A stretch of DNA of 64,000 bases. Origin: Halalkalibaculum roseum. GTDB lineage: Bacteria; Bacteroidota; Rhodothermia; Balneolales; Balneolaceae. The notes under the pieces are model-generated. The model was not told where the DNA came from. It searched no databases and saw only the letters and a list, made by a program, of their open reading frames with translations. The DNA is taken from contig NZ_JAALLT010000001.1 in the NCBI RefSeq assembly GCF_011059145.1, positions 45,250 to 109,249 of the forward strand. Direction: 5' to 3'. Shown here piece by piece: positions 53,271 through 63,500 of the stretch. The position numbers and the translations under genes are program-made. The first letter of the stretch is position 1. Each line of letters starts with the position of its first letter.

Positions 53271-54410
53271 TCACTCCTCTTTAAGTGCTACACAGCACGT
53301 AGTTAGGTTGTGCATCTCCAGGTTACCGCCTGACATTCTTCCCAATTCGGCATTGGAAAACATGCCTGCCATGGGCACATTCCAAACCTCTTTGATACCT
53401 TCTAATTCGGCATTCATCATAGGTCCAAAGGAGAGTATTCTGCCTCCGCAGCTGAATACTACCAGGGCATCGGCTTCGGGCATTTCAGAATCCTTCAGAT
53501 TTTGAACACCTTTTACCACCTTTTCCATCACATCCCAGTCCGGCGGAACCGAAAATCGAATTTTTGAACCCTGAGGTACCGTGCCGCTCGTGTAATAGGA
53601 GTGGTCATCCCAGTCAACAACCAGAGGCGGACGCATCACCGGGTCTCCTTTTTCCTTTTGTAATTGCAATGGAAAATTAGCAGCAAGCTCTACCATAACA
53701 TCCTTATTCTCAGGCGTTATATTTTCAAGACCGCCGTACCTGGTAGTAATGTCCAGTGCAGGGGATCCGTCTATAGTAAATACGTGATTGCCCTCGCTTT
53801 TGGTCACGGTCTTTTCTGTACCCACGGCTTTCCAGCCACAGGTGGCAATCCCTTTCATTTTTACTTTCGACTGATCAATAGCCATCAATATGATCCCTTT
53901 GTTGTTTTCCCAGTTATTGGTAAATACAAAGGTTTCCTCAAACTTGTAGTCATCCGCGGCGGCTCCTCCAAAGGCGTTGACCTCTTCGCCGGCTTCATCC
54001 TGCAATCCTAACAATACCTGTTCACCATCAGTGGCCGCACCGCTGATAGCCAGCAGGAACCCCACATCCGAATACTCTTTCATAGCCTCCCCGGCCAGCC
54101 AAGCGGCTGTTTGGCGATAATTGTCTGATTCAAACTCCCCGTGATAAATCCTGAAGTTTTCGGGGTTCATGTCGAGGAGAAGAACGACAATAGATTTAGA
54201 TTCCGGTGTTTCGTCAATGAACTCTCCATTGGTGGTTGAGCCGAATACGGTAATCCCTTTTTGATCAAGCATTCGGGAAACTGCTTGTCTGTCACGGGAG
54301 ACGGACATAAATACGATCGCCAGGGTAGGAGTAAACCCGTCACGCATACTTTCCTGAAGTGAGGTCTGTATTTCCTCCTGAGATGTACCTTTAATGGATT
54401 TTGCGATCAT
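53271..54410 (-). CDS. FIST-domain protein C (third FIST gene)
   Basis: The ATG at 54410 aligns with the other copies (MIAKSIKGTSQEE); a TTG at 54419 is possible. The 379 residues carry VFGSTTNGEFID, FGGAAADDYKFE (the other copies have GGMAGDD), IATCGWKAVGTEKTVTKSEG, FSCGGRILSFGPMM, MAGMFSNAELG and MHNLTTCCVALKEE. The loop changes mark a different pocket from D and E. It lies 57 bases downstream of the EthD gene stop and one base before D. Confidence 0.93.
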   Translation of the reverse strand: MIAKSIKGTSQEEIQTSLQESMRDGFTPTLAIVFMSVSRDRQAVSRMLDQKGITVFGSTTNGEFIDETPESKSIVVLLLDMNPENFRIYHGEFESDNYRQTAAWLAGEAMKEYSDVGFLLAISGAATDGEQVLLGLQDEAGEEVNAFGGAAADDYKFEETFVFTNNWENNKGIILMAIDQSKVKMKGIATCGWKAVGTEKTVTKSEGNHVFTIDGSPALDITTRYGGLENITPENKDVMVELAANFPLQLQKEKGDPVMRPPLVVDWDDHSYYTSGTVPQGSKIRFSVPPDWDVMEKVVKGVQNLKDSEMPEADALVVFSCGGRILSFGPMMNAELEGIKEVWNVPMAGMFSNAELGRMSGGNLEMHNLTTCCVALKEE

Positions 54411-54467
54411 TTGAATCAACAGTTTAAGTGAAGAGCCTATTTGTGAACAAGATTAAGAGAAGTTGTA

Positions 54468-54791
54468 TCAACCTACAATTTCACTGATCTGTCCAACCGG
54501 TTCAATATCGGTAAAGTTGGGTAGGTCGGCCATCAATGTCGGTGCAGCTTTTTCAAAAGCTTCTCCAAACTCTTCCATTGATTTGAAGTAGAGGTTAGCG
54601 ATAGCTACATACCGGGCCGGCGTATCCGGTTCTGTTGATGCAAGTCCCTTTTCATAGCTGGAATCCTGAAGAGCCGTACCCAATGTTTTTGACACCAATG
54701 GCAGATGTTTGCTCAGATAATAGTCCATATCAAACGATTTGCCTTCCTTGTTGGGATAAAGTACACTTACCTTAATCATTCCTGTTTTCAT
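54468..54791 (-). CDS. EthD-family alpha/beta-barrel protein inside the FIST operon
   Basis: The 107-residue protein fits the EthD pattern: MIKVSVLYPNKEGKSFDMDY, YYLSKHLPLV (the His typical of EthD) and YVAIANLYFKSMEEFGEAF. EthD-like proteins are small dimeric ferredoxin-fold proteins linked to degradation of ethers and other small molecules. It lies seven bases after FIST B, in the same operon. In this context it may bind or process the ligand that the FIST proteins sense, by inference. Confidence 0.85.
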   Translation of the reverse strand: MKTGMIKVSVLYPNKEGKSFDMDYYLSKHLPLVSKTLGTALQDSSYEKGLASTEPDTPARYVAIANLYFKSMEEFGEAFEKAAPTLMADLPNFTDIEPVGQISEIVG

Positions 54792-54798
54792 GTTGCTT

Positions 54799-55959
54799 TT
54801 ATTTGGTTGGTTGTTTTTCAGTTAATGTTACCCAGCTACACGTAGTGCCGTGGAAAGTTGCTGTTCCTCCTTCTACTGAACCGAATTCACCAAGGCTAAA
54901 ATACCCTGCCATCGGTACCTTCCATACATCATTTAAGCCATTAATTTCATCATCCACCAGAGGTCCAAGGGTCATTTGCCGGCCTATGCAAGAAAAAATC
55001 AATAAAGCATCTGCTTTTGGTAATTTTTGATCTTTTACGGACTGTGCACTTTCAATCACAGTTTCGACAATATCAAAATCAGGGGGGAGGGAAAAACGTA
55101 TTTTTGATCCCTCAGGAATTTGTCCACCGCATAAAATTGCACCGGTTTCCGGTTTGACCTGTATTGGCGGTTTCATGACCGGGTTGCCTTCCTTTGGAGT
55201 CACCTGGAGAGGATGGGGGTTTCCAATTTGCCTTAACAGATCGTCATTGTCATCCAGATCGACGTCAGCTCCGGTAAAGCGTAACAGTACATCCAAAGCC
55301 GGTTCATCATCAATGGTATAGACCCAGTTGCCTTCACTTTCGGTCACGGTTTTCAGGGTTCCGGCCGGTTTCCATCCGGAGACGGCAAGACCGTTGACTT
55401 CAACGTGATCCTGATCTATGATGAGGCAAATGATCCCATGCTGGTATTGTTCATGGTTGTTAAAAACAATGTGGTTTGCCCAGAAAGGTTTTCCGCCTGA
55501 GATGCCCCCCATGAGAGTGACGTCCTCACCGGCTCCCGACAAAAACCCTTCAGCAATGGCCTCCCCGGGTACGTCCATCTGTGAAACAGAGACGATGAAA
55601 GCAGGTCGTTCAAACCTTTCAGATCCCAACCGGGCTATATTCTGAGCGACGTTGACTGCGGATTCATAATCACCTGTGGGAATAGGCTTGATTTCAAGCC
55701 TGAAATATTCAGGATCAAGGTCCATTAACAGGACGGTGCCTTCATCATTGGTTATCCCCCGGTCTGTAAAAAGATCCGGTGTATTGGCTCCGAAAACTGT
55801 GATATCGAATTCGTCAAGCATTTTGGCAATACCCGATGAATCGAAACCGGATGGTACGAAAACCACTCCCAACGACGGTTTATAGCCATTTGCCATTTCC
55901 TGTTCGAGAGCAGATCGAATGGCTTCTACTGATTTATCTGTGATTGTTTTTGCTTTCAT
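54799..55959 (-). CDS. FIST-domain protein B (second FIST gene, divergent)
   Basis: The 386-residue protein keeps the FIST_C motifs (AVSGWKPAGTLKTVTESEG, FSCIGRQMTLGPLV, MAGYFSLGEFG, FHGTTCSWVTL) but departs from the others in FIST_N. FGANTPDLFTD replaces FGATxxGEF and GGISGGKPFW replaces GGMAGDD. It is the most diverged copy in those two loops. It lies seven bases before the EthD gene and 14 bases after the barrel-like gene. Confidence 0.92.
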   Translation of the reverse strand: MKAKTITDKSVEAIRSALEQEMANGYKPSLGVVFVPSGFDSSGIAKMLDEFDITVFGANTPDLFTDRGITNDEGTVLLMDLDPEYFRLEIKPIPTGDYESAVNVAQNIARLGSERFERPAFIVSVSQMDVPGEAIAEGFLSGAGEDVTLMGGISGGKPFWANHIVFNNHEQYQHGIICLIIDQDHVEVNGLAVSGWKPAGTLKTVTESEGNWVYTIDDEPALDVLLRFTGADVDLDDNDDLLRQIGNPHPLQVTPKEGNPVMKPPIQVKPETGAILCGGQIPEGSKIRFSLPPDFDIVETVIESAQSVKDQKLPKADALLIFSCIGRQMTLGPLVDDEINGLNDVWKVPMAGYFSLGEFGSVEGGTATFHGTTCSWVTLTEKQPTK

Positions 55960-55973
55960 TTGGTTAAAAGAAA

Positions 55974-56309
55974 TTACAGTTCAAGCATCTTGCCAATCAC
56001 TTCGTCGGGTGACATCAGAGATCCGGACAGATTCACCTGTTCAAAATAGTCGTACCATCCTGCAGACTCTACAATTGATTGAAATTCCTTTAGCATATCG
56101 TCATCGGGCAGTTTGGTGACCATAAAGAAATTATATTCTGACTTGTAATCTGTTTCGTCTTCATTGAGACCCCAGGCTTCAATAACAGCTCCTCTATTAA
56201 TAAGATCCTCCATCACAGGGCCAATTTGTGCTACATAATCCTGTCGCTCTTTGAGTGAGAGCTTTAACCAGGCATCCCTGGCCTTACATAATTCAATAAA
56301 GACTTTCAT
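55974..56309 (-). CDS. Small alpha/beta-barrel-like protein inside the FIST operon
   Basis: The 111-residue protein has the length and strand-helix pattern of dimeric ferredoxin-fold (ABM/DUF6616-like) proteins: VFIELCKARDAWLKLSLKER, a Trp/Glu-rich middle (IEAWGLNEDE) and YNFFMVTKLPDDDMLKEFQS. Family assignment is uncertain. It lies 30 bases after FIST A and 14 before FIST B. Two such small barrel proteins interleaved with FIST genes suggest a shared ligand. Confidence 0.6.
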   Translation of the reverse strand: MKVFIELCKARDAWLKLSLKERQDYVAQIGPVMEDLINRGAVIEAWGLNEDETDYKSEYNFFMVTKLPDDDMLKEFQSIVESAGWYDYFEQVNLSGSLMSPDEVIGKMLEL

Positions 56310-56339
56310 AGGATTAATTTTTTATGATTGTTTTCGCTT

Positions 56340-57515
56340 TTAGAGAGCTCCTTTTTCCTTTAAAGCCACCCAGCAGCAGGCTGTTGAGTGAAAATGTTGT
56401 CTCCCGTTTTTTGTCCGACCATATTCGCCGTAGGTAAAGAAGCCTGCCATAGGACTTTTCCACACCTCAGTGAGTCCTTCATTTTCCATCGTTACTAAAG
56501 GTCCAAGTACTGGTGGTCTTCCGGCACAGGAAAAAATGAGCAGCGCATCCGCGTTTACATTTTCTCCCAACTTACTTTTAATTTGAACAGCTTCATCAAT
56601 AATCTCTTCTGAAATATTCAGGTCGGGTGGCATGGAAAACCAAAACCGTTCACCTTCCTGCATTTCGATGTCCATAACCAGTGCATTTTCGGTGTGATCA
56701 ATTCTCATGGGTGACTTTACCAGTGTTTCGCCGCTTTCGTCACGCTGGACGATAAAGGGATAGCTGAAAGCAAGTTCATCCAGCAGGTCGAAATCTAGAT
56801 TATTTGTCATTTCACTCTTGCCCAAATACTTTAGGTACATTTCCACAGCGGGTTTGTCGTCAATTGTGTAGAGCAGCTTGCCGTTACATTTGGTCACTTT
56901 TCTGGAAATGCCCATGGGTTGCCAACCGGTAATGGCCATTCCATACAATGATACCTTATTCTCATCTAAAACCAGAGCTACTATGCCAAAATCAGATTCC
57001 CTGCTGTGAGTAAAAACACGTGTACCCGATAACGTCATGTCATCACCTGCCATCCCTCCAAAAAAGATACGTTCTTCACCAAGCGATTTTTCTAAGCTAT
57101 GCACCAGTGTCGTGCCGTCAAATAATTCACCGTTGTTATCTACACCAGAACTGCAAAGAATCAAAGATGGGTTCGAAAATGTTTTAAGGGATTTTACTGC
57201 AATCCTTTTGGCTGTATCCTCAATAGTCCGGTTTCCAATATCTTCGAACAGAATGGAATATGCATCCCGGTTCAGGTCAAGGAGAAGTACGGCAATACCC
57301 TCTTCTCCTTGGTGACCGTCAGAGAACTCACCGCAGGATGTGGCTCCAAAAATATCAATTCCCTTTTCTTTAAAGATGCTGCAAAGGTCTTGGCTGTCCT
57401 GTTTTATTGAAGTAAAAAGAAAGGCTACTGTAGGTTTAAACCCATCAGTCAGGCATTGATTCAATACAGAACGAATTTCGTCTGTTGAGCTACCAAATAG
57501 GGATTTCGATTTCAT
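56340..57515 (-). CDS. FIST-domain protein A (first FIST gene)
   Basis: The 391-residue protein overlaps the giant kinase stop by four bases (ATGA), so the two are translationally coupled. Motifs are IDIFGATSCGEFSDG, FGGMAGDDMT, AITGWQPMGISRKVTKCNG, FSCAGRPPVLGPLV, MAGFFTYGEYG and FHSTACCWVALKEKG. It has an extra 10 or so residues at the C-terminus compared with D. The tight coupling makes it the best candidate to work directly with the kinase. Confidence 0.93.
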   Translation of the reverse strand: MKSKSLFGSSTDEIRSVLNQCLTDGFKPTVAFLFTSIKQDSQDLCSIFKEKGIDIFGATSCGEFSDGHQGEEGIAVLLLDLNRDAYSILFEDIGNRTIEDTAKRIAVKSLKTFSNPSLILCSSGVDNNGELFDGTTLVHSLEKSLGEERIFFGGMAGDDMTLSGTRVFTHSRESDFGIVALVLDENKVSLYGMAITGWQPMGISRKVTKCNGKLLYTIDDKPAVEMYLKYLGKSEMTNNLDFDLLDELAFSYPFIVQRDESGETLVKSPMRIDHTENALVMDIEMQEGERFWFSMPPDLNISEEIIDEAVQIKSKLGENVNADALLIFSCAGRPPVLGPLVTMENEGLTEVWKSPMAGFFTYGEYGRTKNGRQHFHSTACCWVALKEKGAL

Positions 57516-60500
57516 GTAGGTAATTGGATTGTGAAAATTGTACCTCTGTTCTCTGTGGAACGCAAGTTTAAAAATCCCCCCTGTGCTTTAATGATATCAT
57601 TGGTAATGCTTAGTCCAAGGCCGGTACCTGCCGTCCCTTTTTTGGTAGTAAAGAAAGGTTGCATAATTTTATCCTTGATCTCCTCTGGAATGCCCGGTCC
57701 GTTATCCTCGATTTCCAGGAAGATATTTGCGTCCTTTTGATAGGTTTTAATCGTAAGTCTGGCCTCATAGTGATTTTCATTAGTATTCGATTGCTGTTGG
57801 CCGTCAGCTGACAACTTCTCCCTCATCGCATCAAAGGCATTGGTACACAGGTTAACAATCACCCGACTAAAGTCTTCGGCAATCAAAGGTACCTTTGCAA
57901 TCGAGGAATCCAGCTGCAGGTCAATATCTACGTTGATGGGCTGCTTGCTCGCCCGCATCCCGTGAAAAGAGAGGTTGGAAAACTCCCTGACCAGGGCATT
58001 CAGGTCGGTCGGCTCCCGTTTGCCGGAACCGCCCTTGCTATGCTCCAGCATCGATTTAACGATACTGTCGGCGCGGCTGCCGTGTTCGTGGATTTTCCGG
58101 AGATTCATCTCGATGTTGTCAAGGATAGCAGAAAGTTCGTCGAGCACATTATCCGGTAGGGACGTATTATAATACGTCCCTACCAATTCGATTTCTTCAC
58201 GGGCTTCCTGAATCAATTCGACGGACAAATCCGAAAAATTATTTACAAAATTCAGAGGATTCTTGATCTCATGGGCGATGCCGGCTGTGAGCTGTCCCAG
58301 GGAAGCCAGCTTTTCCTGCTGTACAAGCTGATCCTGGGCGGCTTCCAGTTCCTGAAAGGCCTCTTCAATTTTTTTCTTGGCATGTTCCAGTTTGTTGAAA
58401 TCCTCATACCGGTCATAAGCCACAGAAAAAGCATCTGCCAGGGATTGGCTGAGGTCAAGGCTTTTCCGATCAAGCGATTTCGTATTTCCAATGTAGAGCA
58501 TGCCGTGTTTAAAAGGTAGAAAATGCAGGTCTAGACTCTTTGGTGCGGAGCCGGCCTCGTATTTTTTCTGGGAATCAATGAACCCCTTTTCAATCAGACT
58601 TTGAGTCCAATCCCGAAAATCCTGTTCGTCCCAGTGAACGGTGTACACTTCTTGTTTTTCCCAGGCATTACTGATCTGTTCCACAAGAGAAATACCTTCC
58701 ACCGGCAAGTGCAGGGCGGCAATCGGATCACCCTGGGAGGTACTTAGATACGTATGACTCAGCTGATTCTCCTCATCCATGATGAACACGCCACAGCGAA
58801 TAAAAGGTATATCCAGGGTCTTAAGCTCATCCCAGATGATGGGGGTGATTTGCTGTAAATCCTCGGCGCTTCGCATGGAGGCAATCTCCGCCCGTATTCG
58901 GTCGAGTGAGGCCTGACGCGAGGATTCAACGGCCAGTTTTTCCGCTTTCTGGAGGTCAAGGAATCGGGTGTAGGTTTGTTCAAAAACTTTTGTGAAACGA
59001 GAACAAATACGAATCTCTTCGTCAGTAGCTTCTTGCCAGGTGCCCAAACCGAGAAAGCCGTAATCATGACGAACCTGGAGCAGGTGATACGTAGATGACT
59101 CTTTTTGATCTGAAAGCTCAATCCCGAAGAAATTGTATACAATTTCCCTGGCCTCTTCAGAGGGCATGGTTAGCTTGAGGTAAGGTTCCCCTTTCTTCCA
59201 TCCCTTAATTTCTTTCTCGAAGGTCCAAAAATCGCTTCCCGAAACGGTGATGGGTTCAGCCAGTTTGCCATCAACGGTAACCCAGATTTCCAGTGTTTCG
59301 GTATCGGGTTCAATAAACCAGAACCAGGATCCTTCCGCATCAATACCGAGCTGTGTTATTTGCTGGAATAACAGGTTCCCAACATCAGAGAGTTCTGAAC
59401 TTTGCTGCATGCCCATCGTACGGCTGCGCACACGTTCCAGGGCTGCTTCAATTTTAGCTTCGCGGGCCTGTTCTTCGGCTTTTTTTAGATCCAAAAAACG
59501 AACATAGGACTGTTGAAAGACTTTAGCGAAACGCTTAAATATATCCTTCTCTTCTTGACTAAACTCTTTCAGATTAAACCGCCCATACAACAGACTAGTA
59601 TTTTTAAAAATAACTGTAAACCGAACGTAACCCGTGGCTTCTAAAATTAAATCTTTTCTTTCTTTGGGTATCTTTTTTATATCTGAATGCTCGAATAGTA
59701 ATTTCAGAAAAGAGTTTTTTTGGGTTTTTGAATATTTTTCTGAATAAAAATTGGTCCCTCTATTTAACTCTTCAAAAAATTTAATAGTTATTTGATGATC
59801 TATGTAGGGGACATGAAATTTCTCAAGATAGTTCTGGTCGGAGACATCGGTCCAAACATTAAAGCTATCTTTTGGGTCAGAGGTATAATCTGTTAAAATA
59901 TTTGTTTGATCTACTTTTATACCAAGGTCACTCAAACCATTTCCAATCCCACGAACAACATTTATCAATTCCTCACTTCGATGCATTCCCATTGAATGTG
60001 CTCGAACTCGCTCCAATGCCGCTTCAATCTGAGCCTCCCGGGCCTGTTTTTCGGCTCTTTGCAGGTCGAGGAATCGGGTGTAGGTTTGCGCAAATACCCT
60101 GGTAAACCGTTGGAAGATTTGTTTTTCATCATCAGATAGCGCTTCTCTGGTAAAGACAAAAATTACTCCCTCCTCAAATAAAAAGGTTTGAACAATTTGT
60201 TTGACAGGGTAATGAGATGCCTTGGGAAATTGATACTCTGGCTGCTTTTCAAGCTTGGAATAGTACTTTCGTACTTCATCCCCGATTAACGTATAGCTTG
60301 AAAACTCCCTTCTTTTTAACCACGCCTCGTATACTTGCTGCAACAACGGGTGAACACTGAAATCCAAATGTCCTGTTATTATATCAATATCTTCTTTGTC
60401 TTTCTGGCCGGAAGTTGTGGACCAAAGTTCTGCAACGGGAGTATCACCGAAAAGAATGATCCCGCATCGATCCATATCAATTCCCAATTTCTTAAGCTCC

Positions 60501-63500
60501 TTGAACACGATCGCAGTGGCCGATTCAATCTCCTCGGTGCTGTTCATGGCCATACCTTTTGAACGAACCCTTTCAAGAGACGCTTCGATCTCAGCTTCTC
60601 GCGCCTGGGCTTCCGCCTTTTCTATATCCAGGAATCGCTGGTAAACCCGGCTGAACTCCGAGGCGAATTTGGTCAGTATAGCCTTATCCTCAGAAGTCGG
60701 GGGACGTGTGTGGTTAAAGCCGATGTAGCCAAAAGGAGTATAACCGTGAGCCGTGTAGCCGCCCTCAGGAAATTGATCCATCGTCATTCTCTCATCCTCG
60801 GGCATGGCAGAAAATGTTTCATCTAACAGCCCGAATAGCGTAGGAAGAATCTCTTTTTCGTAATAGATCACCTCAACAGAATCGGAGTTGTCATTCTTCC
60901 ATTTTTCAAAAAGTTCTCTCCACACATCAAGGCTGTCTAAACTCACCACCTGTTGTCCCTGCGTTCTGCTTCCCCCGGTGCCGGTGGCGCGGTAGGTAAG
61001 GGTTCGCTTCTCTTTGTCAAATAAGCTTAGGAAAACATTAACCGGTTCAATTCCCAATACATAAAACTGTTCAAACAAAACACTCAGCACATCATGCAAT
61101 TCATCCGTTTTTTGCATGGACATGGAACGAGCCCTCACCCGCTCCAGGGACGCTTCGATTTTGGCTTCCCGGGCTTGTTCTTCTGCCCGTTTGATATCCA
61201 GAAACCGTGTGTAGGACTGTTCAAAGACCTTGGCAAAGCGCATGAAAATGTCATGGGCTTCCGGGACGGCCTCATAGGTTATAAAGATGATGTATCCATA
61301 CTTGAAATAAGCTACATGGTCAATTTGTGAGGTTGGAAAGGAAATACCATGATCTTTCATTTTCAGCAGCTGTTCTCCAACGCCCGGCAAGCTGCATAGA
61401 TAGTCATAATGAGCGGGACACTCCTCTTCGCCGATCTCATTAATCAGGAGAATCTCACCGCGTTGTCCCGCCTCATAGTAGCGTAAAAAGATGCCTTCTC
61501 GAGGTGTCCGGTATTTTGGGAAGGTATCCTCTCCATTGCTACCCCATTCCATGGACCCTTCCGGATGATCTTCATAGATGTTAAAGGCACAAAACCAGGT
61601 TTCTATACCGAGCGCCTGTACCTGCTTAACCAATTCAAGAGAAAGATCGGCCAGCTCTTCACTTTTGTGCATGGCCATACTTTTAGATCGAACTCTTTCC
61701 AGTGCCAACTGAATTTCAGACTCCCGCGCCTGATGCTCTGCTTTTTGCAGGTCGAGGAAGCGGGTGTAAGTTTGTTGGAATACCTTTGCAAACCGTTCTA
61801 GAATAGGTATGGATTCAGGATCCGGTTCCTGATGAGTCGTGATTCCGATAAAACCATGGGAAAAAGGCACACTCGTGATGTATCGATGATCCTTTACGCT
61901 ATCTTTTCTGAATGGGACGCCCACTTCACCTCCTATGTAGCGGACCCAGTTTTCCAATCGTTCTCCGTGGAGGTCCAGGATGTTGAAGCTTGCATCACTT
62001 TTCCACTCCTGAAATATTTTCGCAATGATCGGAGAGTTCTTAGGATGTGCTACGAACTTTGTAGTTATTTCATGCCCTTTTTGATCCGTGAGCCATAGTT
62101 CCACGTATTCCTGTTCTTCATTGATAATTCCAATGTTGAATCGATCGGGTGTAGACGTCAGGGAACCGATCTGTTCAAACAGAACCGAAGCAACCTCTCC
62201 AAGCTCGAAACTGTTATGCATGGCCATGGTTCGGGCACGCACTCTTTCGAGGGCAAGCTGGATCTGAGCTTCCCGTGCCTGTTCTTCCGCTTTTTCTAGG
62301 TCCAGAAAACGGGTGTAGGCCTGCCCAAAAACCTTTCCAAATCGTATGAAAATTTCTTTTTCTTCATCCGTGAAGGCATCCAGGTTGTAACGACCAAAAT
62401 TCAGAGAGGATTTATCCTGTACTACTGTAAAGCGTGTCCACCCGGTAGCATCAAAAATCAGTTCTTTTCTTTTTTCCGGAATCCTTTTTAAGTCAGACTT
62501 TTCAAACAATAGTTTGAAATAGCTGTCCTTATCAGACTTTGAAAATTGATTACCAAAAAATTCCAGTCCCTCATTTAATGGGTTATAGAATTTTTGTGTG
62601 ATAAAATGGTCGATATACGGAAGATGGAATTTTTTGAGGTAATTTTGCTCCTCAGCATCCACCCAGAGATTTATTCCCGTTTTGGGGTCATGTGTATAGT
62701 CAGTAAAAATTTGAGAATAGTGGAGCGGTATCCCCAGTTCGTGAATTCCCTTTCCGATTTCCCTGACGACTTCAATTAATTCATCACTACTATGCATCGC
62801 CATCGACTGGGCACGAACTCGTTCCAATGCGGTTTCTATCTGAGCTTTGCGTGCCTGTTCTTCGGCTTTCTTCAAATCAAGAAAACGGGTGTAGGCTTGG
62901 CTAAAAACTTTTCCAAAGCGTTTAAAAATTTCTTTTTCTTCCCCTGTAAACTCATTGAGGCTATATCGGGCAATCTGCAACCACGTATTTTTGAAAAAAA
63001 TGGTATTTACTACCCAACCGGGAGCATTTAAAATATGGTCCTTTCTCTCTTCAGGAATTCTTTTAAAATCGGAATGCTCAAACAACAAATCGAAAAGCGA
63101 ATTTTTTTCTGACTTTGAATATGTATCCGCATAAAAACCAATACCATTTCCAGCATTTTCAAACAGTTCTGAGATGATTGGATGATTTATAAATGGAACA
63201 TGAAACTTTTCAAGATAATCAAGGCCTTCAACGGCAACCCAGTCGTTAAAGCCGTCCTTTAGATCGTCAGAGAAGTCAGTAATAATTTGAGTGGTGTCAA
63301 AATGAATCCCCAACCTCTTTATTTCCTTGTTGATTCGTCGAACCACTTCTACCAACTCTTCACTTTTATGCATAGCCATCGATTGAGCCCTGACACGTTC
63401 AAGGGCTGCCTCTATCTCCAGCTCCCGCTTTTGCAGCTGAATATCGGCAGTTTTTTCTGCAACTTGTTTCTCCAGTTCTATATTTCTGCGTTTGAGCTCT

